Shown here one piece after another: positions 47,886 through 55,427 of a stretch of 64,000 bases of DNA (positions are counted from its first letter, which is position 1; the number at the start of each line of letters is the position of its first letter). The stretch covers positions 248,001 to 312,000 of the forward strand of contig JAFXUJ010000007.1 in NCBI GenBank assembly GCA_017525025.1, read 5' to 3'. The notes beneath the pieces were generated by a model. The model was not told the origin of the DNA and ran no database searches. It saw nothing but the letters and a program-made list of their open reading frames with translations. This DNA is from Elusimicrobiaceae bacterium. Its GTDB lineage: Bacteria; Elusimicrobiota; Elusimicrobia; Elusimicrobiales; Elusimicrobiaceae. Both the position numbers and the translations under genes were made by a program.

Positions 47886-50669
47886 ATGGTAAAGAAAACC
47901 GTAAAGAAAGCGGCTAAAGGTACCGCTAAAAAAGCAGTAAAGTATATTTATTCCTTTGGAGCCGGTAAAGCTGAAGGAAACGGAAAAATGAAAGAATTGT
48001 TGGGTGGTAAAGGGGCCAACTTGGCTGAAATGTCCGGCCAATTAAAATTGCCCGTCCCTCCCGGATTTACAATCACTACCGAAGTCTGCACCTACTATTG
48101 GAATAATAACCGAACCTATCCTAAAACTTTAAAAGCCGATGTACAAGCCAACTTGCGCGAAGTGGAACGTAAGGCCGGTAAAGTATTCGGTTCTGAAAAA
48201 AATCCGCTGTTGGTCTCTGTTCGTTCCGGTGCGCGTGCCTCCATGCCGGGGATGATGGAAACGATTTTAAACATTGGTTTAACTGAAAAAACCATTCCCG
48301 GTATGATTGCCAAAACCCAAGATGAACGTTTTGTGTATGATGCCTACCGCCGCTTAATTATGATGTACTCCGACGTGGTGATGGAAAAAGCCGCCGGTAT
48401 TGAACCTAAAGACGGTGAAGGTATCCGCAAAATTTTAGACGGGATGATGGGTGATGTAAAGAAAAAACTCGGTGTCAAAGACGATACCCAAATTCCGGCC
48501 GCAGAACTCAAAAAATTGTGTGTGGAATTTAAGAAAACCGTTAAAAAAGTTCTCAAAAAAGATTTCCCGGACGATCCGATGGAACAATTGTGGGGCGCGA
48601 TTGGAGCTGTGTTCGCTTCTTGGAACGGTAAACGCGCTATTGCCTACCGCAACATTGAAAACATCCCGCACGATTGGGGTACAGCCGTAAACGTACAAAC
48701 CATGGTATTCGGTAACATGGGTGACGATAGTGCCACCGGTGTGGCCTTTACCCGCAACCCCGGTAACGGCGATAGCCATTTCTACGGTGAATATTTAATC
48801 AATGCACAAGGGGAAGACGTGGTAGCCGGTATTCGTACCCCCTCCCCGATGAATAAATGGTCTACAAACGCGCACTCCAAAAACTTGCCCACCTTGGAAA
48901 AAGTCATGCCCAAGGTCTATAAAGAACTGGACCAGATTCAAAAGAAATTGGAAAAACATTTCCACGATATGTTGGATATTGAATTTACAATTGAAAACCA
49001 AAAATTGTGGATGCTCCAATGCCGTGTGGGTAAACGCAACGGCACGGCTGCTGTACAAATGGCTCTTGACATGGTCAAAGAACGCCTCATTACCAAAGAA
49101 GAAGCCGTTTTGCGCGTAACGCCTGCCCAATTGGGTGAATTGTTGCTGCCCGCCATTGATCCGAAAGCCGAAGCCGGTGCTAAACCGGTGGCCCAAGGGT
49201 TGCCTGCCGGCCCGGGCGGCGCATGTGGTACGATTGTTTTTAATTCCAACGACGCCATTAAACTGCACGAACAAGGTAAAAATGCTATTTTAGTGCGCGA
49301 GGAAACCAACCCGGAAGATATTGAAGGAATGCGCGCGGCCGCCGGTATTTTGACGCAACGCGGCGGTATGACCTCTCACGCGGCCTTAGTAGCCCGCGGC
49401 TGGGGTAAATGCTGCATCGTGGGTTGTGGCGAACTGGAAATTGACCTCAACAAGAAAACCGTTTCTATGGGCGGAAAAACCTACAAAGAAGGCGACGCCA
49501 TTACTTTGAACGGTACAAAAGGATATGTGTACGCGGGCGCTTTAAAGATGTTAGGCGCCGGCGAAGGCAATAAAAACTTGGCGAATTTCTTAGCCTTGTG
49601 CGATAAAGTTCGCACGCTTAAAGTTCGTGCCAATGCCGATACGGAAGAAGACGCGGTTAAAGCGCGCAAATTCGGTGCCGAAGGTATCGGGTTATTCCGC
49701 ATTGAACACATGTTCTACGGTAAAAATTCCGACAAACCGCTTTTCATTTTGCGCAAGATGATTCTTTCCGGGAGCGAAGCAGAACGCAAAGCCGCGGTAA
49801 ACGAACTTTTCCCGTACATGAAAAAAGAAATCAAAGCGACGCTCAAAGCCATGGCCGGTTACAGCGTAACGGTCCGCTTGATGGACCCGCCGCTCCACGA
49901 ATTCGTACCCACCTTGGCTGACAAGCAACAGGAACTTGCCAAGGCACTTGGTATTTCCATGGCGGTATTTAAGGAACGCGCCGCGGGCTTACACGAAGTC
50001 AACCCGATGATGGGACACCGTGGTATCCGCTTGGGTGTAACCTATCCGGAAATTACAACCATGCAATCGCGCGCAATTTTTGAAGCCGCTGCCGAACTGA
50101 TTAAAGAAGGCGTGAAAGCTATTCCTGAAGTGATGATCCCCTTGACTTGCGACGTCAATGAAATCATTACTCAAAAGAAACTGATCCGCGCCGCGTATGA
50201 AGAAGTAGTTGCTAAAACGAAAGTTAAAAAACTCAACTACTCTGTAGGTACCATGATTGAAATCCCGCGTGCGGCCGTGTTGGCTTATGAAGTGGCCGCG
50301 GAAGCGGATTTCTTCTCGTTCGGTACCAACGACCTTACGCAAATGACGTTTGGTTTCTCCCGCGACGATATCGGTTCGTTCTTGCCCGAATACCTCAAGC
50401 AAGGTGTGTTGGAAAACGATCCGTTCCAGACGCTTGACCAACGCGGGGTTGGTATGCTCATTGAGCACGCCGTAGCCGAAGGCCGCGAACAAAAACCGCA
50501 CCTCAAGGTAGGTATCTGCGGTGAACACGGCGGAGATCCGACCAGTGTGGAATTTTGCCACCGCGAAGGGTTTACCTATGTGTCTTGCTCGGCTTTCCGC
50601 GTGCCGATAGCCCGCTTGGCGGCCGCACAAGCCGCTGCCAAAGACGTATTGGCCAGCAAACGCAAATAA
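47886..50669 (+). CDS. ppdK: Pyruvate, phosphate dikinase
   Basis: A 927-residue PEP-synthesising/utilising enzyme that interconverts pyruvate, ATP and phosphate with PEP, AMP and pyrophosphate, used here for pyrophosphate-dependent glycolysis. The ATP-grasp part begins FGAGKAEGNGKMKELLGGKGANLAEM. The phosphohistidine domain has GGMTSHAALVARGWGKCC (catalytic His in TSHAA) and the TIM-barrel ends CGEHGGDPTSVEF with the catalytic Cys. The N-terminus is a Lys/Ala-rich 19-residue extension (MVKKTVKKAAKGTAKKAVK) not usual in the family. Confidence 0.98.
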   Translation: MVKKTVKKAAKGTAKKAVKYIYSFGAGKAEGNGKMKELLGGKGANLAEMSGQLKLPVPPGFTITTEVCTYYWNNNRTYPKTLKADVQANLREVERKAGKVFGSEKNPLLVSVRSGARASMPGMMETILNIGLTEKTIPGMIAKTQDERFVYDAYRRLIMMYSDVVMEKAAGIEPKDGEGIRKILDGMMGDVKKKLGVKDDTQIPAAELKKLCVEFKKTVKKVLKKDFPDDPMEQLWGAIGAVFASWNGKRAIAYRNIENIPHDWGTAVNVQTMVFGNMGDDSATGVAFTRNPGNGDSHFYGEYLINAQGEDVVAGIRTPSPMNKWSTNAHSKNLPTLEKVMPKVYKELDQIQKKLEKHFHDMLDIEFTIENQKLWMLQCRVGKRNGTAAVQMALDMVKERLITKEEAVLRVTPAQLGELLLPAIDPKAEAGAKPVAQGLPAGPGGACGTIVFNSNDAIKLHEQGKNAILVREETNPEDIEGMRAAAGILTQRGGMTSHAALVARGWGKCCIVGCGELEIDLNKKTVSMGGKTYKEGDAITLNGTKGYVYAGALKMLGAGEGNKNLANFLALCDKVRTLKVRANADTEEDAVKARKFGAEGIGLFRIEHMFYGKNSDKPLFILRKMILSGSEAERKAAVNELFPYMKKEIKATLKAMAGYSVTVRLMDPPLHEFVPTLADKQQELAKALGISMAVFKERAAGLHEVNPMMGHRGIRLGVTYPEITTMQSRAIFEAAAELIKEGVKAIPEVMIPLTCDVNEIITQKKLIRAAYEEVVAKTKVKKLNYSVGTMIEIPRAAVLAYEVAAEADFFSFGTNDLTQMTFGFSRDDIGSFLPEYLKQGVLENDPFQTLDQRGVGMLIEHAVAEGREQKPHLKVGICGEHGGDPTSVEFCHREGFTYVSCSAFRVPIARLAAAQAAAKDVLASKRK

Positions 50670-50682
50670 GTTGTTTTTGTAA

Positions 50683-50716
50683 TCAAGGGCCCCGCCTAAT
50701 AAGGTGGGGCCTTTGA
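50683..50716 (+). terminator. ppdK terminator
   Basis: Hairpin arms AAGGGCCCCGCCT / AGGTGGGGCCTT with one wobble, then a short T-rich end. Confidence 0.82.
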
Positions 50717-50757
50717 TTTAGCAGTATCTGTACTTGTCTTGTTTTGTGTTTATTTAT

Positions 50758-50766
50758 TGTTATACT
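50758..50766 (+). promoter_or_regulatory. Extended -10, leaderless-type spacing (first HExxH gene)
   Basis: TGTTATACT ends 6 nt before the ATG at 50773. A possible -35 TTGTTT lies 16 nt upstream. No ribosome site fits. Confidence 0.6.
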
Positions 50767-50772
50767 GTAAGT

Positions 50773-52119
50773 ATGAAGAAATTATTTTTAATTACGTTTT
50801 CGTTATTCTTTCTATTTTCTTCGGGGTTTGCCAATGACCGGGCAAGCCTGCAAAGCCGCGTACAAACTAAGTTAGAAGCGCAAGAACAGCCCATTTTGTA
50901 CGTAGCGGCGGAACTTGCGTTGCGAAAATATTATGGCCGGGTAAGTTTTGCCGATCCCAAGCATGAGACGGGATGGTACCGGGTAGATGATTTTTTGAAG
51001 TGGCTTAAGAAAAACGCCCGGACGTTGGAAGGTGAATATCGGTCAAATGATTTGCAACATTTTTACCACCAGTCAAGTGATTGGCGGACGCAAAAATTGT
51101 GGATAGATTTAGGAGCGCGCTATATTGTGGATGTCTATCAGGTAAAGGCAGAATTGTCGCGTTTTAAGGTATCCTATTGCAGTGGGGAGAATTGTACCAA
51201 AATCGGTAGTGGGCAAATGTTGGTTTCCCCCGAACAAGACGCCCCGATTCCCGCATTGATCAATTTAGGCATGCATGAAATAACACACATGTTTCCGTAT
51301 CTCATCAATGCCGAAAAGAAATCTTTATGTGAATTGGCTACCTTCTATTCGCAATATAATTACGGCTTGCCGGTAAAGGCAACGGATGCCGCTAGCTTTG
51401 GGCAAGGTATTCGGGATATTCGCCGTACGTATGCTTTAAAAGGGGCTTTTGAACTGGGGAACGAGTATAATTATTTTATAGCAGGTATTTTGCTAAATTC
51501 TACCTTGAAACGGCAAGAATTATTGGAGATGTCCGGAGGGGTTTTAGACGAATTTGTCAATGTGCCGGTATGGATGACAATTGCCAATTTAATTGCCGTG
51601 CGTGACGGAAACTATTGGTATGCCGGAAAGCGATATTTCCCCAGAGGTTCCGGCAGGGCTTTTAAAAAGGAAATGCATTTTACCAATAAGGATATGGACC
51701 AATGGCGGGCTCAGCCCGAGGCTGTTTTTTACGTTGGTAAATATCACGATCCTTACCAACATAAAGTAGAATCCATGTTTGTGCAATATTCCTCTTATAC
51801 AAAAGACTTAATATTTTCTACCGGATACAAACGTTTAAATCAACAGGAATATTTGGAACTCTTCTTTGGAGATAAGACGTCTGCGGTATCGGCTTTTTAC
51901 GATGCCGTGTTAATGCATTTGCCCAAGGAAGTGGTAAAAGCCGTTCGTGATTCTTGGCCGGTACAAACGGACAGGTTGTTTCTGCCCCACGAAAACTTAA
52001 AAGCCGGAATTAACAAATTCGGCAAGCCCTATTCTAAACAAATAGCCCAAGCCATTGTGGAGGCCTTGCGGGAAACGGGTGCTCCCCCTGTTCCCCCTCT
52101 TCCAGAGGGATACATTTAA
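50773..52119 (+). CDS. Secreted HExxH protein 1, candidate zinc metalloprotease
   Basis: 448 residues from the start at 50773. The signal peptide ends GFA; the mature protein starts Asn-Asp. GWYRVDDFLKWL and GARYIVDVYQVKAE are shared with its neighbour. The central MHEITHMFPYL (HExxH) is followed by CELATFYSQYNYGLPVK, so a Glu follows the motif at +15, as in gluzincins. FELGNEYNYFIAGILL comes next. It ends with the Pro-rich GAPPVPPLPEGYI tail. No peptidase family was recognised. The hydrolytic function is inferred from HExxH plus the downstream Glu and secretion. Confidence 0.8.
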   Translation: MKKLFLITFSLFFLFSSGFANDRASLQSRVQTKLEAQEQPILYVAAELALRKYYGRVSFADPKHETGWYRVDDFLKWLKKNARTLEGEYRSNDLQHFYHQSSDWRTQKLWIDLGARYIVDVYQVKAELSRFKVSYCSGENCTKIGSGQMLVSPEQDAPIPALINLGMHEITHMFPYLINAEKKSLCELATFYSQYNYGLPVKATDAASFGQGIRDIRRTYALKGAFELGNEYNYFIAGILLNSTLKRQELLEMSGGVLDEFVNVPVWMTIANLIAVRDGNYWYAGKRYFPRGSGRAFKKEMHFTNKDMDQWRAQPEAVFYVGKYHDPYQHKVESMFVQYSSYTKDLIFSTGYKRLNQQEYLELFFGDKTSAVSAFYDAVLMHLPKEVVKAVRDSWPVQTDRLFLPHENLKAGINKFGKPYSKQIAQAIVEALRETGAPPVPPLPEGYI

Positions 52120-52124
52120 TACTT

Positions 52125-52156
52125 ATACCTCCGGTTTAACCCGGGGGTATTTTTTG
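52125..52156 (+). terminator. Terminator after first HExxH gene
   Basis: Hairpin ATACCTCCGG / CCGGGGGTAT (one G-T wobble) and a T run. Confidence 0.75.
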
Positions 52157-52176
52157 TTTGAACGGTATATTTTCTC

Positions 52177-52204
52177 TTGAAATCTCTCTTTTTACTCCTA
52201 CACT
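52177..52204 (+). promoter_or_regulatory. Sigma70-type promoter, leaderless spacing (second HExxH gene)
   Basis: TTGAAA (52177-52182), a 16-nt spacer and TACACT (52199-52204), then 6 nt to the ATG at 52211. The best -35/-10 pair in the window, again with no room for a ribosome site. Confidence 0.7.
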
Positions 52205-52210
52205 ATTCAT

Positions 52211-53548
52211 ATGAGAAAACTAACTTCCATTTTATGCACATTGTTCTTGGTGCTCTCTCCGGGGTTTGCCCATAATCGGGCAAGCTTGGTTCGTCACGTG
52301 CAAAAAAAAGTGGAAGCCGGACACTCCGCTTTATACACGCAGGTAGAGCGTGAATTGCAAAACTATTACGGGAGGAACGATTTTTCTGACCCCCGACACC
52401 AAACGGGGTGGTACCGTGTAGATGATTTTTTGACGTGGGTAAGGATACATTCTCAGGAATTAGAAGGGATGATAAGGACGTCTGCTTATGATGATTGCTA
52501 CGCGCGAGAAAGTGGGGCAGGGCAGTCGTTTTGGCTACAATTGGGAGTTCTCTATATTGCATCTGTTTACGGGATAAAAGCGGACATTTCCAAGTTGCCG
52601 GTTATGTTCGGTGTGGATGATGACGTCCGTGCGAGTAGTGGGAAGGACCGGTTGAAAGTTTTTACTGGAACGCGTAAAATTGCCCCCGTACTAATCAATG
52701 AAGGCATACACGAAGGGACCCATATATTGCCTATTCTATCATCGGGAAATGTACGGGAGGATCACTTGGATGAACTGGCTGCCTTTTATTCCCAGTATAA
52801 CTACGGTTTACCGGTAAAAGTGTCAGATGCTCAAAATTTTGGAAGTGGTATCCGGGATTTCCGCCGGACTTACGCCCTAAAAGGTGATTTTGAGTTAAGC
52901 AGGGAATATAATTATTTTGTAGCGGGAATTATACTCAACCCGCTGCTCACCAAGCAAGAGATGTTGCAAAGGCAAGATGGGTGGATGGGAGCCTGGACCA
53001 ATATGGCCATATGGACGACCCTCGCCAACCTTATTTCGCTACGTGATGAAAATTATTTTAAATTGGAGGAGATCTCGGGGCCTGATATGAAGGAACGGTC
53101 TGGAACGTATTTCTCACAGAAGGGCTTTGAGTATATTTATGATTCCCCTGGGATTCCCTTTTACGCGGGTGAATACCAATTATCTTCAGGTGAAAAGATA
53201 GCTGTCTTTGTGCGGTATGATGAAGATCTGGACGACGTGTTCTTTGAATCCGGTATACGTATGAATAGAGAAGATTATCTACAAAAATTGTTTGGAAATA
53301 GAGCCCCGGTTCTATATAATTTTTATGACTTCTTGATAAATAATTTACCGGACGAGGTGGTGCAAAAAGCGCGCGAACTTTGGTCTGTCCAAGAGGATGG
53401 TATGTTTATGATTACGGGGTATAGTTATTTCCCCGGATGGGAACAATTCGGTAAACCCTATTCCGCGCAGATAACACAAGCGGTTGTCAAGGCTTTGAAG
53501 GATTCCGGAGCTCCTCCTCCGCCCCCTATACCCGAAGGATATATGTAG
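52211..53548 (+). CDS. Secreted HExxH protein 2, candidate zinc metalloprotease
   Basis: 445 residues. Signal peptide ends GFA, mature His-Asn. TGWYRVDDFLTWV and GIHEGTHILPIL (HExxH) and DELAAFYSQYNYGLPVKV with the downstream Glu at +17 align with its neighbour, as does FRRTYALKGDFELSREYNYFVAGI. It ends with the same GAPPPPPIPEGYM tail. The tail and the GWYRVDDF block are absent from known families I can recall. Same promoter style, separately terminated, so the pair are parallel genes, not an operon. Confidence 0.8.
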   Translation: MRKLTSILCTLFLVLSPGFAHNRASLVRHVQKKVEAGHSALYTQVERELQNYYGRNDFSDPRHQTGWYRVDDFLTWVRIHSQELEGMIRTSAYDDCYARESGAGQSFWLQLGVLYIASVYGIKADISKLPVMFGVDDDVRASSGKDRLKVFTGTRKIAPVLINEGIHEGTHILPILSSGNVREDHLDELAAFYSQYNYGLPVKVSDAQNFGSGIRDFRRTYALKGDFELSREYNYFVAGIILNPLLTKQEMLQRQDGWMGAWTNMAIWTTLANLISLRDENYFKLEEISGPDMKERSGTYFSQKGFEYIYDSPGIPFYAGEYQLSSGEKIAVFVRYDEDLDDVFFESGIRMNREDYLQKLFGNRAPVLYNFYDFLINNLPDEVVQKARELWSVQEDGMFMITGYSYFPGWEQFGKPYSAQITQAVVKALKDSGAPPPPPIPEGYM

Positions 53549-53551
53549 GTT

Positions 53552-53584
53552 TACGCCCCCGGTTATCCCCGGGGGTATTTTTAC
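53552..53584 (+). terminator. Terminator after second HExxH gene
   Basis: Hairpin ACGCCCCCGG / CCCCGGGGGTA with a short loop, then a T-rich run. Confidence 0.75.
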
Positions 53585-53621
53585 CCTTTACGCGCGTACG
53601 TTTTTTTACTAAAATATAATC

Positions 53622-54218
53622 ATGAAGGCTTTTCCCATCATTATATCTTCTCCGTCAGGAGCCGGTAAGACGACTATTATAGATGCCGTCTTAAAACGCA
53701 ATAAAACGGTTGCGCGCGTAATTACGGCCACTACCCGTTCCCCCCGTAAGGGTGAAAAAGACGGTAAAGATTATCATTTTTGGACGATTAAACAATTTGA
53801 GCAGGCTATTAAAAAGGGCCAAATGTTGGAGTGGGCCCAAGTGCACACTTCTTACTACGGTATTCCTAAAAAATCGGTAGATGGTTTGCTTAAAAAAGGC
53901 ATTTGCCCGATTTTAGTTATTGACGTGCAAGGGGCCCGCACGATTAAAAAGATTTACCCGCAGGCGGCTACGGTTTTTATTATTCCGCCCAGTTTAAAAG
54001 AACTAAAAAAACGTATCTTGGGCCGCAATGACAATACGCAAGATATTGAACTGCGCTTGGAAACCGCCAAAAAAGAGGTGCAAGAGCTGGACCATTACGA
54101 CTACGCTTTACTTAATGATGATTTGAAAAAAGCCGTAGAAGTGATGTCTGGAATTATCACGGCAGAGCAATGCCGGGTAGTGCGGCAAGATTTAAAAAAG
54201 ATTAAAAATCTGAAATAA
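53622..54218 (+). CDS. gmk: Guanylate kinase
   Basis: A 198-residue cytosolic kinase that phosphorylates GMP to GDP. The P-loop SSPSGAGKTTIIDAV, the GMP-binding TRSPRKGEKDGKDYHFW and the EWAQVHTSYYG block match the family. The start is fixed by the P-loop at residue 9. A TATAAT sits only 1 nt before the ATG, too close to be its own promoter. First of a gmk-rpoZ-udg-priA run. Confidence 0.97.
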   Translation: MKAFPIIISSPSGAGKTTIIDAVLKRNKTVARVITATTRSPRKGEKDGKDYHFWTIKQFEQAIKKGQMLEWAQVHTSYYGIPKKSVDGLLKKGICPILVIDVQGARTIKKIYPQAATVFIIPPSLKELKKRILGRNDNTQDIELRLETAKKEVQELDHYDYALLNDDLKKAVEVMSGIITAEQCRVVRQDLKKIKNLK

Positions 54219-54233
54219 TTACGAGGGAGAATT

Positions 54234-54530
54234 ATGTCCGGAAAAAACGATAAAGAATTAGATTCAAAGTTGATGAACTTTGATGGCGACCGCTACGACA
54301 TTGTAGTTCTGTCTTCCATGTGGGCCAAAGAGCTTAAAAAGAAAACCGAATACAAAGGCCAACCCAATGCGGTAGTTATCAAAGTCGCCTTGGATGATAT
54401 TCTTTCGGGCCGTGTAAGCAAAGATGAAGTATTGCGTGTAAGCAAAGAAAACTTGGAAAAAGAACTCAAAGCCCAAGAAGAAGCCCGCAAAGAAGCCGAA
54501 CGCAAAGCCAAAGAACCCATGAGATTATAA
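54234..54530 (+). CDS. rpoZ: RNA polymerase omega subunit-like protein
   Basis: A 98-residue small protein 15 nt after gmk, the standard position of rpoZ. RYDIVVLSSMWAKELKKKTEYKGQPNAVVI plus VALDDILSG fit the omega family (the short motif with the conserved R-y.iv..a..rAr.l and the AL.Ei..G region), and it ends in a charged helix. Divergent from textbook omega, but position and pattern agree. Confidence 0.85.
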   Translation: MSGKNDKELDSKLMNFDGDRYDIVVLSSMWAKELKKKTEYKGQPNAVVIKVALDDILSGRVSKDEVLRVSKENLEKELKAQEEARKEAERKAKEPMRL

Positions 54531-55423
54531 TGGGACAAAATTCACTGCGCCGGCTGGCAAAAGAATTGAAAAGTTTTTTGCTAGAACAGGACGAAGACGA
54601 ATTTATTACCACGGCGGCCCCCGCTACTACCCAGGAGGCCGCCGGCGTTTCCCGCCCGCTTAAACAACCACAATCGATGGCGGAAGGTTCCACGCTGACG
54701 GTGAATTTTCGCCGGGCTGAAACCTCTGAGCCGTCTGCTGCGTCGCAACCGGTGCAGACGGTTGTTTCCAACCAAGAGAGTACCCCGATGACAACTGCCC
54801 AAAAACTGACGGCTTTAGCCAAACTGGCCGACACAATCAAAAATTGTTCCCGTTGCCCGTTGGGGGCTACGCGTTTAAATGCGGTCCCCGGGGAAGGAAA
54901 TGTGGATGCGGAACTTATGTTTGTGGGCGAAGGCCCCGGATATGATGAAGACAGGCAAGGGCGTCCGTTTGTGGGGCGCGCGGGACAACTGTTAGATAAA
55001 ATGATTATCGCCATGGGGCTTACGCGCGAGCAAGTCTTTATTGCCAATATCGCTAAATGCCACCCGATGACGGATCCTTTACATCCCGATAAACACGGTA
55101 ACGACCGTGCCCCAAACGCAGGGGAGATTGCCTGTTGCCGCAAATTTTTGGAACAGCAAATTGCAATCATTTGCCCTAAATATATCGTTGCCTTAGGTGG
55201 GGTATCGGCTAAGGCGCTTATATCGGATGCTAAGTCGCTTGGCGCGTTACGCGGGCAGTTTTATAATTTAAATTTAGATAATGTTAAGCTTCCCCGTCCC
55301 GTTAAAATTTTGGCTACTTTTCACCCGGCGGCACTCTTGCGTAATCCCAATTGGAAAAAAGATGCCTGGAAAGATCTGCAAATGGTTATGGCTGAGCTTG
55401 GTTTAAAAGGCCTGTCTAAATAA
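54530..55423 (+). CDS. Uracil-DNA glycosylase, family 4 type
   Basis: 297 residues. After a disordered N-terminal part (about 1-95) comes the family 4 core: four Cys for a [4Fe-4S] cluster (CSRCPLGATR and later KCHP ... CCRKFL), GEGPGYDEDRQGRPFVGRAGQLLDKMI and the C-terminal FHPAALLRNP. It removes uracil from DNA. The first codon overlaps the end of rpoZ by 1 nt. The N-terminal extension is longer than in most members. Confidence 0.93.
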   Translation: MGQNSLRRLAKELKSFLLEQDEDEFITTAAPATTQEAAGVSRPLKQPQSMAEGSTLTVNFRRAETSEPSAASQPVQTVVSNQESTPMTTAQKLTALAKLADTIKNCSRCPLGATRLNAVPGEGNVDAELMFVGEGPGYDEDRQGRPFVGRAGQLLDKMIIAMGLTREQVFIANIAKCHPMTDPLHPDKHGNDRAPNAGEIACCRKFLEQQIAIICPKYIVALGGVSAKALISDAKSLGALRGQFYNLNLDNVKLPRPVKILATFHPAALLRNPNWKKDAWKDLQMVMAELGLKGLSK

Positions 55424-55427
55424 ACGT

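Noticed and set aside
53615-53620. TATAAT directly before gmk as a promoter
   Set aside because: It ends 1 nt before the ATG, so a transcript starting from it would begin inside the gene; the P-loop fixes the start codon.
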